Assembly (NCBI RefSeq): GCF_958979055.1
Contig: NC_084892.1
Span: 24,702,001 to 24,766,000 of the forward strand
DNA length: 64,000 nt
From: Alnus glutinosa
Taxonomy: Eukaryota; Streptophyta; Magnoliopsida; Fagales; Betulaceae
Reading direction: 5' to 3'
The position numbers and the translations under genes are program-made. The notes below the pieces were generated by a model that saw only the letters and a program-made list of their open reading frames with translations, was not told the DNA's origin and ran no database searches. Of this stretch, positions 23,276 through 33,153 are shown piece after piece (the stretch's first letter is position 1; each line of letters starts with the position of its first letter).

Positions 23276-24493
23276 ATCAAGCAGGAGGAGACCCGTTTGT
23301 TATTGAAGGATTTAGAAATTGGAGAAACAAAAAGAAGTTACAGAGTCATGTGGAGGCTCACAATAGTGAACATATTTAAGCTTAACAAAAACGTGAAGCT
23401 TTGTTAAACCAGAAACAAAGCATCCTAACATTTTTTGACAAACAATTAAAGTAACAAGAATAAGTATTGCATGACCATAATGAATCTAAGTACTCAAGTA
23501 ACCAGGGAATTTCTTAATTTATTGTAGTTTCTTGTGAAACATAATGAAGAAATTGATATGGTAGCTTAGAAAATGCTTCTAAAATTCATTGAATCTCTGC
23601 ACCAAACATTCAAAAGAAAAAATAACAAATGCTACAGCAATTGAAACTGTAGATACTATTGTTAAAGATCTTGGAGACTCATTTTTTGCTATCATAGTTC
23701 ATAAATACAATGATGTATCTATTCAAGAACAACAGGCAATCACTTTGCGTTATACAAATAAGTTTTGCAATGTGATTGAATGCTTTTTAGGCATTACACA
23801 TGTTATCAATACCACAAATGCAATATCGAAGATGGCAATTGAGTGAATGCTTAGCAAACATGGATAAAGTATTAATAAGTTGCAGGGTTAAGAATACGAT
23901 GGAGTTAGTAATTTGTGAGGTGAGTTGAATGGATTGAAAACACTTATTTTGAAAGATAATATTTCTTCCTATTATGTTCATTACTTTGCACATCAGCTTA
24001 ATTCAACTAACATCAGATCATGTTACAAAAAGTTATATCCAAATTGCTACTCTTTTTTTAGCTTGGTTAATAGCGTTTTTAATGTTGTTGAAGCATTATG
24101 CAAACGTCATGACATGCTTTGTGAAAAATAAACTGCGGAGGTTGCGGAAGCACTACAAAATAATGAAATTTGTATTGGTCGCAGCTTGATTCAAAAAATG
24201 AATCAAAAGAGACTTGGAGATATATGTTGGAGTTCTTATTATGGTGCACTTGTTAGCCTTATTCATATATTTTCTTTTATCATTAATGTGATTCAATGTA
24301 TTGTGAAAGATGATTAATATTTTGAACAGAGAGAAGAAGCAAATATACAAATGAATTTCTCCAAACTTTTGAATTTATTTTCAATTTACATTTAATAAAA
24401 AGTGTTTTAAAAATTACATATAAGTTATCTCAAGCATTACACTGAAAAGATCAAGATATTGTAAATACATTGAAGTTGGTTAAACTTTCAAAT
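23276..24493 (+). pseudogene. hAT-family transposase (zinc-finger MYM/TTF type), 5' and central part, decayed
   Basis: Conserved blocks of the TTF-zinc-finger/DUF4371 hAT transposases are readable across three frames: 'FVIEGFRNWRNKKKLQSHV' near 23310, 'TVDTIVKDLGDSFFAI' and 'ITLRYTNKFCNVIECFLGI' at about 23650-23800, 'FNGLKTLILKDNISSYYVH' at 23925-23985, and 'SFFSLVNSVFNVVEALCKR' near 24050. Many stops and frameshifts break it. The reading stops at 24493, exactly at a CACTACAAAAAAA terminus, and its dimerisation domain is found again at 26350. Confidence 0.85.
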
Positions 24494-24514
24494 CACTACA
24501 AAAAAACTCGTATT

Positions 24515-24737
24515 TTAGCCACGTGGCTACAATACATGGTACTATAGCCACGTGGCAATTTCGCGACGTGGTGATTACCCACATCGCGATTTTGCCACGT
24601 GGGTAATCCACCACGTAGTGAAATACTTTGTGTAGGTAATTAGCTACGTGTATTTTGTCACGTCGCCAATTAGCCACGTGGATAATTGCCACGTCGCCAA
24701 TTAGCCACGTGGCAAATAAGCCATGTAGCTAAAATTT

Positions 24738-24776
<39 letters not shown>

Positions 24777-25020
24777 CAGAAATTGAATTTTTTTTTTTTT
24801 TAGGTTTGAAATTTTAGCCACGTCGCCAATTAGCCATGTGGCACATCAACCACGTGGCTAATTTATTAAAAATTATTTTAATTTATTTTAAGATTTAAAA
24901 TTTTAGCCACGTTGCCAATTGGTCATGTGGCACATAAATCACGTGGCTAATTTATTAAAAAAATTAATTTTTTTTAGATTTAAAATTTTAGTCATGTGGT
25001 TTATTGGCCACGTGGGTAAT
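24515..25020. repeat. Left CACGTG (G-box) repeat array
   Basis: About eight copies of the core palindrome CACGTG, mostly as GCCACGTGGC, interspersed with degenerate versions (CACGTCGCCAATTAGC). A matching array of about four lies at 26100-26340. Confidence 0.9.
24740..24773. repeat. (AT)n microsatellite
   Basis: Pure AT run inside the CACTA-like element. Confidence 0.93.
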
Positions 25021-25058
25021 TACTTCCCTCCAATCCATTTCTAATTTCCCTCCTCTTT

Positions 25059-25435
25059 TTTTTTTTTTTTTTTGAACAGAAATACTCAATACTCTTCATT
25101 CATAACAAAATACACTTGACCCTCAAAAGCAAGGATCTAGGGACATACAGCTTCCCTAACAACAATACTGGAAATACTAATGAGAGTATCCTCCAGCAAA
25201 CACAAATCATTCATTGTACTAGCAGCCTCTTTAGCAAAACAATGAGCTGTACGATTGGCTTCACGATAAACAAAATTGAAACTACATGTATGTAAACTTT
25301 GCCGCTCAACATGAATACTTTCCAAAATATGGCCTGATCTCGAAAGGTAGGGAGGATTTGAGTTAATCTCCGCAATAACATGGGCTGCATCTCCTTCAAA
25401 TATAGCATCTAAAAACCCAGCTTCTCTAGCAAAAA
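25059..25435 (-). mobile_element. 5'-truncated LINE with 11-bp target duplication
   Basis: A minus-strand insertion of 377 bp with its poly(A) tail seen as poly(T) at 25059-25073. It is flanked by a perfect 11-bp duplication CCCTCCTCTTT (25048-25058 and 25436-25446). It encodes the end of the LINE RNase H domain in one frame: 'EGDAAHVIAEINSNPP', then 'FNFVYREANRTAHCFAKEA' and a stop near 25138. It is the youngest layer of this nest. Confidence 0.93.
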
Positions 25436-26099
25436 CCCTCCTCTTTAATTATCTCTCTCGTTCTTACTTTTTCTAATTTCCCCCTTTTTTTTTCATTTCC
25501 CCCCGCCCCCTTTAACTTTTCATTTCCCCCACCTCTTTAACTTCTTTTCATTTTCCTCTTCTTTTTTCTTCATTCTTCCCCTTTTTCCCACGAAGGCTTT
25601 TCCTTCTTCTCCTTTTTTTTTTTTTTTTTTCCTTTTCTTCACACAAAGAGGGAGACTGAGAGAGAGAACTAGAGCGATTCTGAGAGAGAGCCGTGGTCGA
25701 CGACGGCGCCAGAGTCCAGAGGGTCACAGCCCAACGCCGGTGAAGCGAAGGGGATGTTTTTCTGGCTTTTTTTTTTTTTTTTTTTTTTTTTACTTATGTT
25801 TTTTTTAGTTATTTTATCTGAAAGTTAGGGTTTTTTTTTTTTTTTTTGTAGTTTCATTTCGCTACGTCTCCGATAAAACAGGAACAACAACGTGGTGATT
25901 TTTTGTTTTTGTTGGTAATTTTTTAGTAATGTGATCGACGGAGGATTTTTGGTGATTTTTGGGGGATTTTTTGGATTGGATTTCATGGAGGAAGGAAGGG
26001 GAAGATTTCGCCGGCCTTGAAGAAGTTTTCGGAGAGGAAAAAAAAAAAAACATAAATTAATTTATGTTCTTCTTTTTTTCAAAAAAAAAAAAAATGAGG

Positions 26100-26340
26100 T
26101 GATTAGCGACGTGGGTTAGTTCCACGTGGCTAAAAGTGCCTATTTTTCTTCAAAAATAAAATGCATTTAGCCACATGTGAGTGGCACGTGGCTAAAAGCC
26201 ATGTGGCTAAGTAACTCTACATGTATAAAAATACCACGTTGCTAAGTGACATTTAGCAACAACCTGATTAACCACGCGAGACCCACGTGGCTAGAAGTTA
26301 GCAACGCGAATGACCCTTATCCACGTGGCTAGCTGTATGT
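26100..26340. repeat. Right CACGTG repeat array of the CACTA-like element
   Basis: TTCCACGTGGCTAAAA-type units, inverted relative to the left array. Confidence 0.88.
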
Positions 26341-26349
26341 GGCTAAACA

Positions 26350-26625
26350 ATGTATCCATTACTTTATTCATTGGTAACATTGTCATTGATTCATCCAATT
26401 GTGACAGTTACTATTAAAGAGCCAGTTCAACAATGAATGTTGTCAAAAAGCATTTACGCAACCGAATGAGATATCAGTGGATAAATAATTGTTTGGTTAC
26501 ATATATTGAGAATGATATATTCAAGATTATCAACAATGAAGAAATTATGTAACGATTTCAAAATATAAAAACTCGTCAAGGACAACTGAATAAATCAACG
26601 CTATGGCTAAGCGTGAAAAATAATT
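26350..26625 (+). pseudogene. hAT transposase C-terminal (dimerisation) region
   Basis: Readable blocks are 'YPLLYSLVTLSLIHPIVTVT' and, after a frameshift, 'SSTMNVVKKHLRNRMRYQW', 'NCLVTYIENDIF' and 'RFQNIKTRQGQL'. This is the hAT-C dimerisation domain of the same transposase as at 23276-24493. Compared with the family pattern, about 120 residues between the two parts are missing. Confidence 0.83.
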
Positions 26626-26754
26626 TACAAGTTAAATTTATGTGTTAAAAGATAATTAAATTTTGTTGAATTTTTTATTTATTTATTTATTTTATGTTCT
26701 TTTAATATTTTTATTCAATTTTTGTTCTTATCTTTTAATCTTGCCTTTTATTGA

Positions 26755-27165
26755 ACCAAAATCCATCCTGACTCTCCACCTAACAGGAAGCAAGGAATTT
26801 GGTGCCACTACCTTTCCAAGGATGTACTACACCACCGGGCAACACACCTCGCTAGAGGACGTTAATCCAATGCATGTCATGCCTAGCCAGAGTCTTACCC
26901 TATAAATCATGGGGAAAAGAACACTCTACATATGTAAGGGATCGAAGGGTAATCACTCTAAGTATATACATTCTGAACACCCTACAACTCAACTTCTTAC
27001 TGACTTAAGCATCGTCGGAGCCATCCCCGCTGACACCCCCGACGTACAAGTCTTCGACCTTACCTCAAATCTATCTCTTACATGCATTCTTGGTCCAACG
27101 TCAGCCGTGCGATCAACTCATATTGTTCAAAGACTAAAATCATATTTAATTTTGACCAAAATTTT
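26755..27165 (+). mobile_element. Ty3/Gypsy LTR fragment
   Basis: A CCCTATAAATCATGGGG TATA box (26898-26914) is followed by 'CTTACTGACTTAAGCATCG' and 'GGAGCCATCCCCGCTGACAC', the R-region pattern of plant Gypsy LTRs. The ends and target duplication are not resolved. Confidence 0.55.
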
Positions 27166-27429
27166 ATTTTAAACACAAGAGCTAGAGAGCTATATATTAC
27201 GTAGGAAACAATATAAATTAAATCTGCTGGCCTTCATTCTCGCATAGAACATTGGCAATGGCGTCCTGGCCTTGTCATTTGCTAGTCTGGCCTTTTTTTT
27301 TTCACATCTTGACAGCCATTTTTCTTGTAAACAACCCATTCACAAATTTAAAATTGCTAGATTGAAACGTGTACGAGAATAAACCTATTGTTTAATGGTA
27401 CAATGAAGTAGTTGTATATATATGAACTG

Positions 27430-27560
27430 ATATATACACGCATATATATATATATCATTTATGAACTTGTTGACATATATACACACATATTACATATATA
27501 TATCATTTATGAACTTGTTGACATATATACACGCATATATATATATCATTTATGATCTTG
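27430..27560. repeat. Minisatellite, three copies of a roughly 50-60-bp unit
   Basis: The core ATCATTTATGAACTTGTTGAC with flanking (AT)n and CAC stretches is repeated three times. The last copy is diverged. Confidence 0.85.
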
Positions 27561-27839
27561 TACGTTGACAATGCCAACATTGACTTGCTAATATGATTTA
27601 GGTAGAGCAGGGGGAGAAGGATCATGGGGAAGACTTAATTGAAACGTACGGGAAGTGAGTTCATCCAATCCCCATTCCCACCATGTTTCAAGTTTTCTTG
27701 GTCCTCCCATTTACGTTGAACATCAGAAAACTAAAATAACATAAATTACTCGTAGATGCAACCAACCCAGGATTAAGCCTACCCCATCACAACATAACTT
27801 CAAGAGACAAGATTTCAACCTCGATCTGATCTTTAAGGA

Positions 27840-27891
27840 TCTTCTTCTTCTTCTTCTTCTTCTTCTTCCTCAGAGAGAGAGAGAGAGAGAG
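27840..27891 (+). repeat. (CTT)n-(GA)n in the 5' leader of the C2 gene
   Basis: About ten CTT triplets are followed by about ten GA dinucleotides that end at the ATG. Such runs are common in plant leaders. Confidence 0.9.
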
Positions 27892-28613
27892 ATGGGCAGA
27901 GGTATACTGGAGGTTTTGCTGGCTAATGCTCAAGGCATTCGGAATATTGCTAGCTTCCATGGTATTACTTGGAATTACTTTTTTCCTTCTATTACTCTTT
28001 TTTGTTTTTGTTAATTAATTATCTACTTAAAACTCATAGCTTCTCAAACTGAATTACTAAGTTTTATTTAAATTTACAGCTAAGATGAATCCATACGTTG
28101 TAATTCGATATGGAGATCAAGAGTGTACGAGCAGCGTGGCTCGAGGTAGGCCAATATGATCGATCCCATCCCCAGACCCCATGTGTTTTATATATATATG
28201 TATGGGACTTCCTTTTCTAAACAAAAAATGGGGTGGAATTGCAGGAGAAGGAAAGAAACGAGTATGGAACGAGAAATTAACGTTCAACGCCGACTACCCA
28301 GGTGGCGAAGATCACAAATATAAGCTCACTTTTCATATTATGGACAAGCACAAAACCTCCCACGATGTTTTTGTTGGCGAAACTACGTAAAATCTATCTC
28401 TCTCTCTAAAAAAATTGCCTGTGATTCTTAAACAAATTCATGATTTGAATACGGCTAATCTTGGTGTGCAGAATATATGTGAAGGATGTGGTGTCCTTTG
28501 GGGTGGAGACCGGAAAGGCTGAACTTCGACATGGCAAGTATAGGGTTGTCCTTCCGGACAAGACCTACTCTGGAGAGATTTCTGTTGCAGTAACTTTCAC
28601 CCATAATGCGTAA
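27892..28613 (+). CDS. Single C2-domain protein, elicitor-responsive (ERG/SRC2-like) type, 139 aa
   Basis: Four exons (27892-27961, 28080-28145, 28245-28386, 28472-28613) join in frame with GT/AG borders and end at TAA. The protein is essentially one C2 domain: MGRGILEVLLANAQG as the first strand, PYVVIRYG, WNEKLTF, IMD..., ETTIYVKD and a final EISVAVTFTHNA. This matches the 140-145-residue plant elicitor-responsive proteins, which bind membranes, often through calcium. Here several usual calcium ligands differ: loop 1 reads NPYV (Asn27 instead of Asp), and loop 3 reads MDKHKTSHD, keeping Asp79 but with His81 and His85. Calcium-dependent binding may therefore be weak or lost. I saw no frame damage. 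Confidence 0.92.
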
Positions 28614-29348
28614 GAAATATGTACACACTCGCATTTGGTATGAAATCTATGCATATAGGTTGAATTTTATATGTATATATATGTATTCCACACAGAATGT
28701 GAGTATGTACAAATATCATTTGCGAGTGTGTAAACATGTTTAGACTGGTTATAAATTTGTATATTTTACCTCAATAATAATTTTTACTGCTACATTATAA
28801 AGTAAACATTTAAAAATACATGTAGCATTTCCCAATAAAGATCGTGTACATCACCTCCTTTCTTAAAAACCTTACCTACATAATCCATGTTGAATCCGAA
28901 TTCTCGACAATTTGCTCCAATAAGTCTCTATGGGCCGGGTCCAACAGTTAAAGCATATATGTGGGTGGGAAGTCTGAATTCTAGTAATTTGCTTGGGTAG
29001 GTGGTCTCATTTTAACTTTATTATATTTATTGTCCAGATCGTTAACGATCCGAACAATAGAATTGCTGAAATCTCAAATCTCTATACATTCAGTTTAGCT
29101 CCAACATATGCTTGAATGAGCCCACCAAGGTACTTTGCCTGCACAAATGAGCGCTCCGGTGTTGAAAGCTTCTAGACAAGCCCGATCAAACTGGGCTTGA
29201 TTCTACCTATTTTAACAATCCTACTATATGGGCTAACTGAAAAAACAAAAAAAATGCTTCGGCTCATTCCGAGCCTGTTGGAGTCCAGATTCGAAGTTGG
29301 TCCAGGCATCATGCATATGTCCTAAAGAGACTGAGCTGATAATTAATT

Positions 29349-29379
<31 letters not shown>

Positions 29380-29780
29380 GAGCGGCTCTTTGGACAAAAT
29401 CAAGTAGCAGAACCCACTCTAGACCAAATGGGGGTGGCAAGGCAAGCCACCCCCAAGGCTCTATGGGGTGGTTTCGACCACCCCAATTTTGATCTTTGGA
29501 GATGGTTCAGCTACCCCAAGGGTCATAGGGTGGTTCAGTCACATCTTTGGCCAAAATGGAAATGGCCGATTTTTTCTTTTTCTTTTCTTTACAATTTTTT
29601 TTTTTGGTAATTTTTAAAGCTTTTATTTCTTTTTTATTATTTTTTTAATTGAATATATGACCTGTAGCAAACGGGGGGTAGTTTGTGAGTATATATAGAA
29701 TCTCCTAATAAAGGAACAAAATGAGTTGAGGGAAAAAATTAGTTCTACTAATAAAATGTTAGAGGCATACCTATTGTCTG
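28614..29780. other. Intergenic between C2 gene and tRNA
   Basis: 3' flank of the C2 gene, then AT-rich sequence, a poly(A/T) run at about 29347-29379 and a GC-rich CCACCCC/GGGGTGG repeat island at about 29410-29560. No gene was seen. Confidence 0.55.
29410..29565. repeat. GC-rich palindromic repeat island
   Basis: Recurring GGGGTGG and CCACCCC units (for example GGTGGTTTCGACCACC) between AT-rich tracts. Confidence 0.6.
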
Positions 29781-29853
29781 GCCGTCTTAGCTCAGCTGGT
29801 AGAGCGCGTGGCTTTTAACCACGTGGTCGTGGGTTCGATTCCCACAGACGGCG
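29781..29853 (+). tRNA. tRNA-Lys (anticodon UUU)
   Basis: 73 nt. The acceptor stem GCCGTCT pairs with AGACGGC, with discriminator G. The anticodon loop CTTTTAA gives UUU. The A box (TAGCTCAGCTGG) and B box (GGTTCGATTCC) are intact, and all four arms pair. There is no intron. A T-run at about 29876-29880 can end Pol III transcription. The sequence is the standard plant nuclear tRNA-Lys(UUU). Confidence 0.98.
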
Positions 29854-31083
29854 TGACTCCTATTGTCACATATAACTTTTTCCTTTCGGGGTTCAGCCCA
29901 TGGCAGTCATCAGTCGGCTCAGGATTATAGCGAGCCCCACTTCGAACCCTGCACGCGGTTCAGGCCCTTCTTTCTTTTGTACTAGTGTTTCCTCTTGTAA
30001 AATCTCTGTCATTTATCAGGGAAGATAAAAAGCTTTGCTATATTCTTATCCATAAACCGAGCGATAAAAGCTGTGGATTGCAATAATCAGGAACCCCCCC
30101 ACCCCCACCCACTTGTAAATCCAGTAAAAGCATTGGCATCAATCAGGACAAATTTCACTCCGAATTGATCGCAAGCTTTTAGAAGGATTCCCAATTCCAA
30201 GAAAGTTACGAGAATTCTTTTTTTTTTTTTATTTGATTCAGGTTCCATTATCATCTGTCTCTGTATAAACCTCAAAGCCCCCCATTTGTGAAAGATTCTT
30301 AATTTCTTTGTAATTGTACCCACTCAACCGCCTTCTCAGTTAAGGAATTGCTCTCTACAAACCAGCTCAAGATAATAGGATTAAAGAAAGGAAAAGAACT
30401 GCCAAGTAGGTCCCGCCTGACCTGTTTTTACGTTCCGAAAGTTGTGTTTCCGATAAGGTATAAATTCCACTCTTTTGTTGCAGACCGACCAGGCAGGGGT
30501 TTCATCTTTTGCTATCTAAACGGAACCTATCACCGCCCTAATATTTCCCTACAAGACAACCACCGTGTCTCTAGGCCATATGCCAAACACGCGTCCTTTT
30601 GAAAGGATTTTGGATGGCAGCTTGGTTTTGTTGTTTGGCGGTGCTGGACCATAAAATAGACAGCTTCATTTTGCATTAGGATCGGCTGGGTTGGCGATTC
30701 TAATTTGACATATTTAATTAAATCGATAACACTCATCAATGCTAATCCGGTAATCTCATATTAGATTAGCCGGTCGTGTCAAACCTTAGGCCACTTACGC
30801 AGTATCGCTTAAGTGCAAATAGAAGAAAATATTCTTATTGATATATTAAATTATACAAAAAGACTTGATTCTTTTTCAAATGCATGTATCACTTATAAAA
30901 TTTAGTGACAATACATGTTACAGTTACTTTTGCAGAAAGAATTTTTTTAAAAATTAAAATTGATAATATTATGCCAAAGATCGACAATATCACAAGAAAG
31001 ATTAAATGAATCGGTCATAGTAGATGTTAGAATAACTTGAATATAAAATTTAATTAGTACTTTTGCATATCAAAAAAGCGAGA

Positions 31084-31084
<1 letters not shown>

Positions 31085-31120
<36 letters not shown>
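31085..31120. repeat. (AT)n microsatellite
   Basis: Pure AT dinucleotide run. Confidence 0.93.
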
Positions 31121-31123
<3 letters not shown>

Positions 31124-31611
31124 GCGGTTCCTTTTTTGTTGTGCAGCCATGCTCCACTAGACGTTTAGTGAAAATCCAAGTGCCCATATAGAATATGGTT
31201 CCCCCATCACAAGGCCCACCAACTGATTTCAGTAGTCAAAATAACAAGATAGCAAGCAGTGTTGATTGCCCGATGGTCCAATGGATAATGAAGTTGAAAG
31301 CTTTGAGCCATTAACCATCCAAAACTTGCCAAGAATCTAATAAGCACATTTCTCAACTATTTGTCACTTATAGGATAAACCCTCCTCTATCTATTGGAAT
31401 TCTCTAGTAATTTGGTCAACACATTGTAAGAGAGCAATTTGGCCAGTACATTATGAAATAGCTTAAATGAGATTTATCTGTCCAAGTAAATTTTAGACTG
31501 TCTGACCACTTATTTGAAAAAATAAGTCTTATGTAAGCTTTCTCACGTGTATTACTCAAATTATTAATAATTTAGACAGAATATTGTCAGAGATCCTTAT
31601 CCTATCTGTAA

Positions 31612-31648
31612 ACCCCCCCCCCCCCCCCCCCAAAAAAAAAAAAAAAAA
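31612..31648. repeat. Poly(C)-poly(A) junction
   Basis: About 20 C's are followed directly by about 17 A's. Confidence 0.9.
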
Positions 31649-33153
31649 CCCCAAAGCAAAAACGATAAAATTCTCTTATAAGCCTTCAATTTTATGGGGT
31701 TTTGTGAATTCCGGAAGTTTGATGGAAAAATTAGGGCTATATCTAATAATTAAATAACAAAGTTTTTCTCCGATCTAGTATATTAAACATGAGAAAACTA
31801 AGTTTCCCAAAAAAAAAAAAAAAAAAAAATGAGAAAACTTTGTACATTTTTAATTCTCTCGTCATCATTTTAATAGAGTGAATTGATCCTTGGGTAAAAG
31901 GAAATTATGTAGGGGAAATTCAATAGGCACCAAACAAGGTGTAAAGAAGGGATGAAGGGTAACAAGTGACAGGAAGGAAAATAAATAGACAATTCAGTGC
32001 CAGAGCAGCGCACAAGCTGTCCTGAACATCCACCGACAAGCTAGAGTCCTACTTCCATTGCCTATTTAGGAAGGAATGCCTTATACAATCAGAACCTGAC
32101 AGCTGCTTCATGTTCTTTTCCCCTTGTCTCTATTAAATATTAATCACTGGAAAATTATATATAAATGAACAAATTATCACCTCCTCTATTGCCCTTAATT
32201 CTGATAATTTAATGAACCAATTAATGTCTATTTAGTCTAAAAATATTTTTTTTCAAAAAATAAATAAATAAATTAGGGGAGTATTTATTCACATGGGCAT
32301 CTACACTTTCTAACGCGTATATAGCTGCCATCAAAACGATCAGTGCCAGTATCATGAATGGCCATATAGAGAAAGTCGTTGACATATGACGCGTTTTTTG
32401 TTGGCGCTTTGCTTTTATAACCCTACGGTTTCTCCAGTATCAATTAATGCTTCACTAAAATTGGTTACTGCAAAATTCATTATTTCACTTTCTTTTTCTT
32501 TATTATTGAGTCACGACATTTGCGTATTAACTTATGTTTGTTTGTCGGGTTTAGGTCATTATATCGAGACATTAGTATTTATTAAACATGTTAGATGATT
32601 CAACCCTAATTTACTAAATTTACATTTGATTCGGTTAGTGCCGACCCGAGACCTGAATTACTTTGTTGGGCCAAACTTCCAAACAAACAACCAATAGCAT
32701 TAACTAGTGAATACAAGAAGAAGCCAAAAAAAAAAAAAAAAAAGACACTTAAAAAGTATCACATTACATTATATAATAGTATTGAAAACATATATAATTA
32801 AGCTGCGGGCTACATGTTTCTTATTGCAGCCACTTCAGCACATAACAACACTTTAACATTAAGACAGACAGACAGACACACGTTTAAAGTCATAGGAGAA
32901 AAAAGAAAGGAACATAAAAGCTATAAAAGAAAAAGTTACCACACCGTCACTGACTGAGTGACTTTCCTACCTATCACCATTTTTTCACCTTTTCCTTTTA
33001 TCCTACCAAAACCCCATTACACCCAACCTATTACTTTACTACCCCACCACTTCAAAATTTTCCCGGGAAAATAAAGGAAAATTGAAGGCGGGAAACTTAA
33101 GACGTTAAAATTAAAAATATAGAGCGCGGTAAAAATTAAAAAAAAAAAAGGAC

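Larger units (their letters stand above)
24494..26345 (+). mobile_element. CACTA-like non-autonomous element, right end truncated, with CACGTG subterminal array
   Basis: The left end CACTACAAAAAAACTCG at 24494 is a CACTA terminus inside the hAT gene. The right side shows the inverted subterminal repeat units (GTGGCTA) up to about 26345 but no TTTTTGTAGTG end. At least the last 25 bp are therefore missing. No transposase is visible. The interior has CT-rich and poly(T) stretches and a GC-rich leader-like piece near 25660-25750. A LINE fragment is inserted at 25059-25435. Confidence 0.8.
29881..33150. other. Intergenic, no supported gene
   Basis: AT-rich. Includes an unassigned minus-strand frame at about 30115-30230 ('LELGILLKACDQFGVKFVLI'), an (AT)n run at 31085-31120, a C-run/A-run at 31612-31648 and A-runs near 31810 and 32728. 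No gene structure was recognised. Confidence 0.5.

Noticed and set aside
24480..24692. 70-codon minus-strand frame with HVANW repeats
   Set aside because: Translation of the CACGTG repeat array.
27430..27560. CRISPR-like direct repeats
   Set aside because: Three AT-rich minisatellite copies without distinct spacers, in plant nuclear DNA.
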